Source: Acidobacteriota bacterium (lineage in GTDB: Bacteria > Acidobacteriota > Terriglobia > Bryobacterales > JACQDG01). Taken from it: 6,711 nucleotides of DNA. Where the stretch lies: the NCBI GenBank assembly GCA_016201195.1, contig JACQDI010000746.1, positions 1 to 6,711 of the forward strand. Reading direction: 5' to 3'. A program made the translations under genes and the position numbers. The notes under the pieces are model-generated. The model saw only the letters and a list, made by a program, of their open reading frames with translations, did not search any database and had not been told where the DNA came from. Shown here piece after piece: positions 5,850 through 6,711 of the stretch; position 1 is the first letter of the stretch, and every line of letters starts with the position of its first letter.

Positions 5850-6711
5850 CTATCTCATATACACAAATTCGTTCAGGTTTAACAGCACGTGGGTCAGATC
5901 GGCCAAGGCGGCGAGGTGCGCTTCCGTTACGCCGTGCACAGGGGCGGGCGGGGCTGCGACCTCGGCTGCTTTCACACTGTGGAACTGGCGCTGGCGCTCC
6001 AGAAATTCCAGGCCCAGGCGCTTCTCTTCGTCGTTGGGGTCGCGGCCGACCGCGATCTCGTAGGCGCGGGACAGTTGCTCGGCTGGGTCCGATCCGGCCT
6101 CCTGCGCCACGCGCTCGGCGAAGAAGCGGGCCTGCTTCAGCACGAACTCGTTGTTGAGCAGTGTCAGGGCCTGGGTGGGAACGGTTGATACATTGCGGCC
6201 GGCGCACACCACGTTCTGATCGGGCAGGTCGAAAACCTCGAACATCGGGAACGGCATGCCACGCTTGCGGTAGACATAAACCGAGCGGCGCCATACCTTG
6301 GGACCGTCCTCTTCGATGTTCCAGATCCCGTATTTCATGGTCGCCACCACCGAGGGATCGACCTTGGGGAACACCGGCGGGCCGCCGCGCTCGCGGATCA
6401 GCTTGCCGCTGGCATACAGGATGTTGTCGCGCAGCACTTCGGCGTCCAGCCGCTGCATGCGGAACTTCCACAGCAGCCGGTTCTCCGGATCGGCTTTCTG
6501 GGCGGCGGCGTTGTCATACGCCGACGCCATCTTGTAAGCGTTGGATGTCATCATCAGGCGGTGCATCTGCTTGATGCTCCAGCCGCGAGCCACAAACTCG
6601 GTGGCCAGCCAGTCGAGCAGCTCGGGATGCGTGGGCGGCTCGCCCATCTTGCCGAAGTTGGTCAGCGTCCTGACGATGCCCCGGCCGAAGTGATGATGCC
6701 AGATGCGGTTC
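5850..6711 (-). CDS. DUF1553 domain protein, C-terminal part (cut by window edge)
   Basis: The last 286 residues of a large protein whose N-terminus lies beyond the right edge. The frame is open to the edge and begins NRIWHHHFGRGIVRTLTNFG, then MGEPPTHPELLDWLATEF, WSIKQMHRLMMTSNAYK, RLDAEVLRDNILYASGKL, VYVYRKRGMPFPMFEVFD, STVPTQALTLLNNEFV, and it ends LLNLNEFVYMR. These are the standard DUF1553 blocks, and each has a counterpart in the complete gene of the second module; the remaining length (286) matches the equivalent 287 residues there. The missing part should therefore carry a signal peptide, probably PSCyt1, and DUF1549. The segment near the end (VKAAEVAAPPAPVHGVTEAH) is a variable spacer. 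The stop (5850-5852) is followed after two bases by the ATG of the DUF1501 gene, so the two were built as a coupled pair. Family call very secure. Confidence 0.93.
   Translation of the reverse strand, partial: NRIWHHHFGRGIVRTLTNFGKMGEPPTHPELLDWLATEFVARGWSIKQMHRLMMTSNAYKMASAYDNAAAQKADPENRLLWKFRMQRLDAEVLRDNILYASGKLIRERGGPPVFPKVDPSVVATMKYGIWNIEEDGPKVWRRSVYVYRKRGMPFPMFEVFDLPDQNVVCAGRNVSTVPTQALTLLNNEFVLKQARFFAERVAQEAGSDPAEQLSRAYEIAVGRDPNDEEKRLGLEFLERQRQFHSVKAAEVAAPPAPVHGVTEAHLAALADLTHVLLNLNEFVYMR

Noticed and set aside
5305..6471. Minus-strand open frame of 388 codons spanning the DUF1553/DUF1501 junction
   Set aside because: Most of it is an out-of-frame reading of DUF1553 and, after the lesion, of DUF1501. 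Only the short part from 5847 to about 5683 is genuine (the DUF1501 signal region).

Overview
The window holds two tandem, same-strand (minus) modules, each made of a PSCyt1/DUF1549/DUF1553 gene followed directly by a DUF1501 gene. In minus-strand order: the C-terminal part of a first DUF1553 gene (6711 to 5850, running in from the window edge), a damaged DUF1501 gene (5847 to 4443), then a complete PSCyt1-DUF1549-DUF1553 gene (4119 to 1585), a complete DUF1501 gene (1585 to 185), and the start of a DUF1801 gene (169 to 1, cut by the window edge). One small gene of the UPF0175 type lies on the plus strand between the modules (4182 to 4427). No stretch over 300 bases is without a gene; the largest gap is 62 bases (4120-4181).

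The organism is a high-GC bacterium. DUF1501 and PSCyt1/DUF1549/DUF1553 pairs in many copies are a hallmark of Planctomycetota, Verrucomicrobiota and the Solibacter/Bryobacter branch of Acidobacteriota. The UPF0175 and DUF1801 neighbours lean me slightly towards Acidobacteriota, but the sequence alone does not settle this.

The large gene of each pair encodes an exported protein. The complete one has a signal-like N-terminus, a cytochrome-c-like domain with CxxCH, a second CxxCH in DUF1549, and DUF1553 at the C-terminus. The DUF1501 partner has an RR signal typical of Tat export and an alkaline-phosphatase/sulfatase-like set of conserved Asp/His motifs. Gene junctions are extremely tight (TAATG overlap in one module, 2-base gap in the other), so each pair is almost certainly made together. 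The substrate is unknown; degradation of complex, perhaps sulfated, polysaccharides is a common proposal for these families and is only inference here.

The most notable points are: (1) the DUF1501 gene of the first module has a frame break at about 5681-5682 exactly where about 14 conserved residues are missing, best explained by a deletion of about 41 bases, so it is probably a pseudogene; (2) the plus-strand UPF0175 gene has an extended -10 promoter motif placed so that transcription would begin at the ATG, suggesting a leaderless mRNA, and it has no toxin partner in view; (3) the two modules are clearly paralogous but well diverged. I see no sign of a wholly new system, CRISPR array, mobile element or RNA gene.
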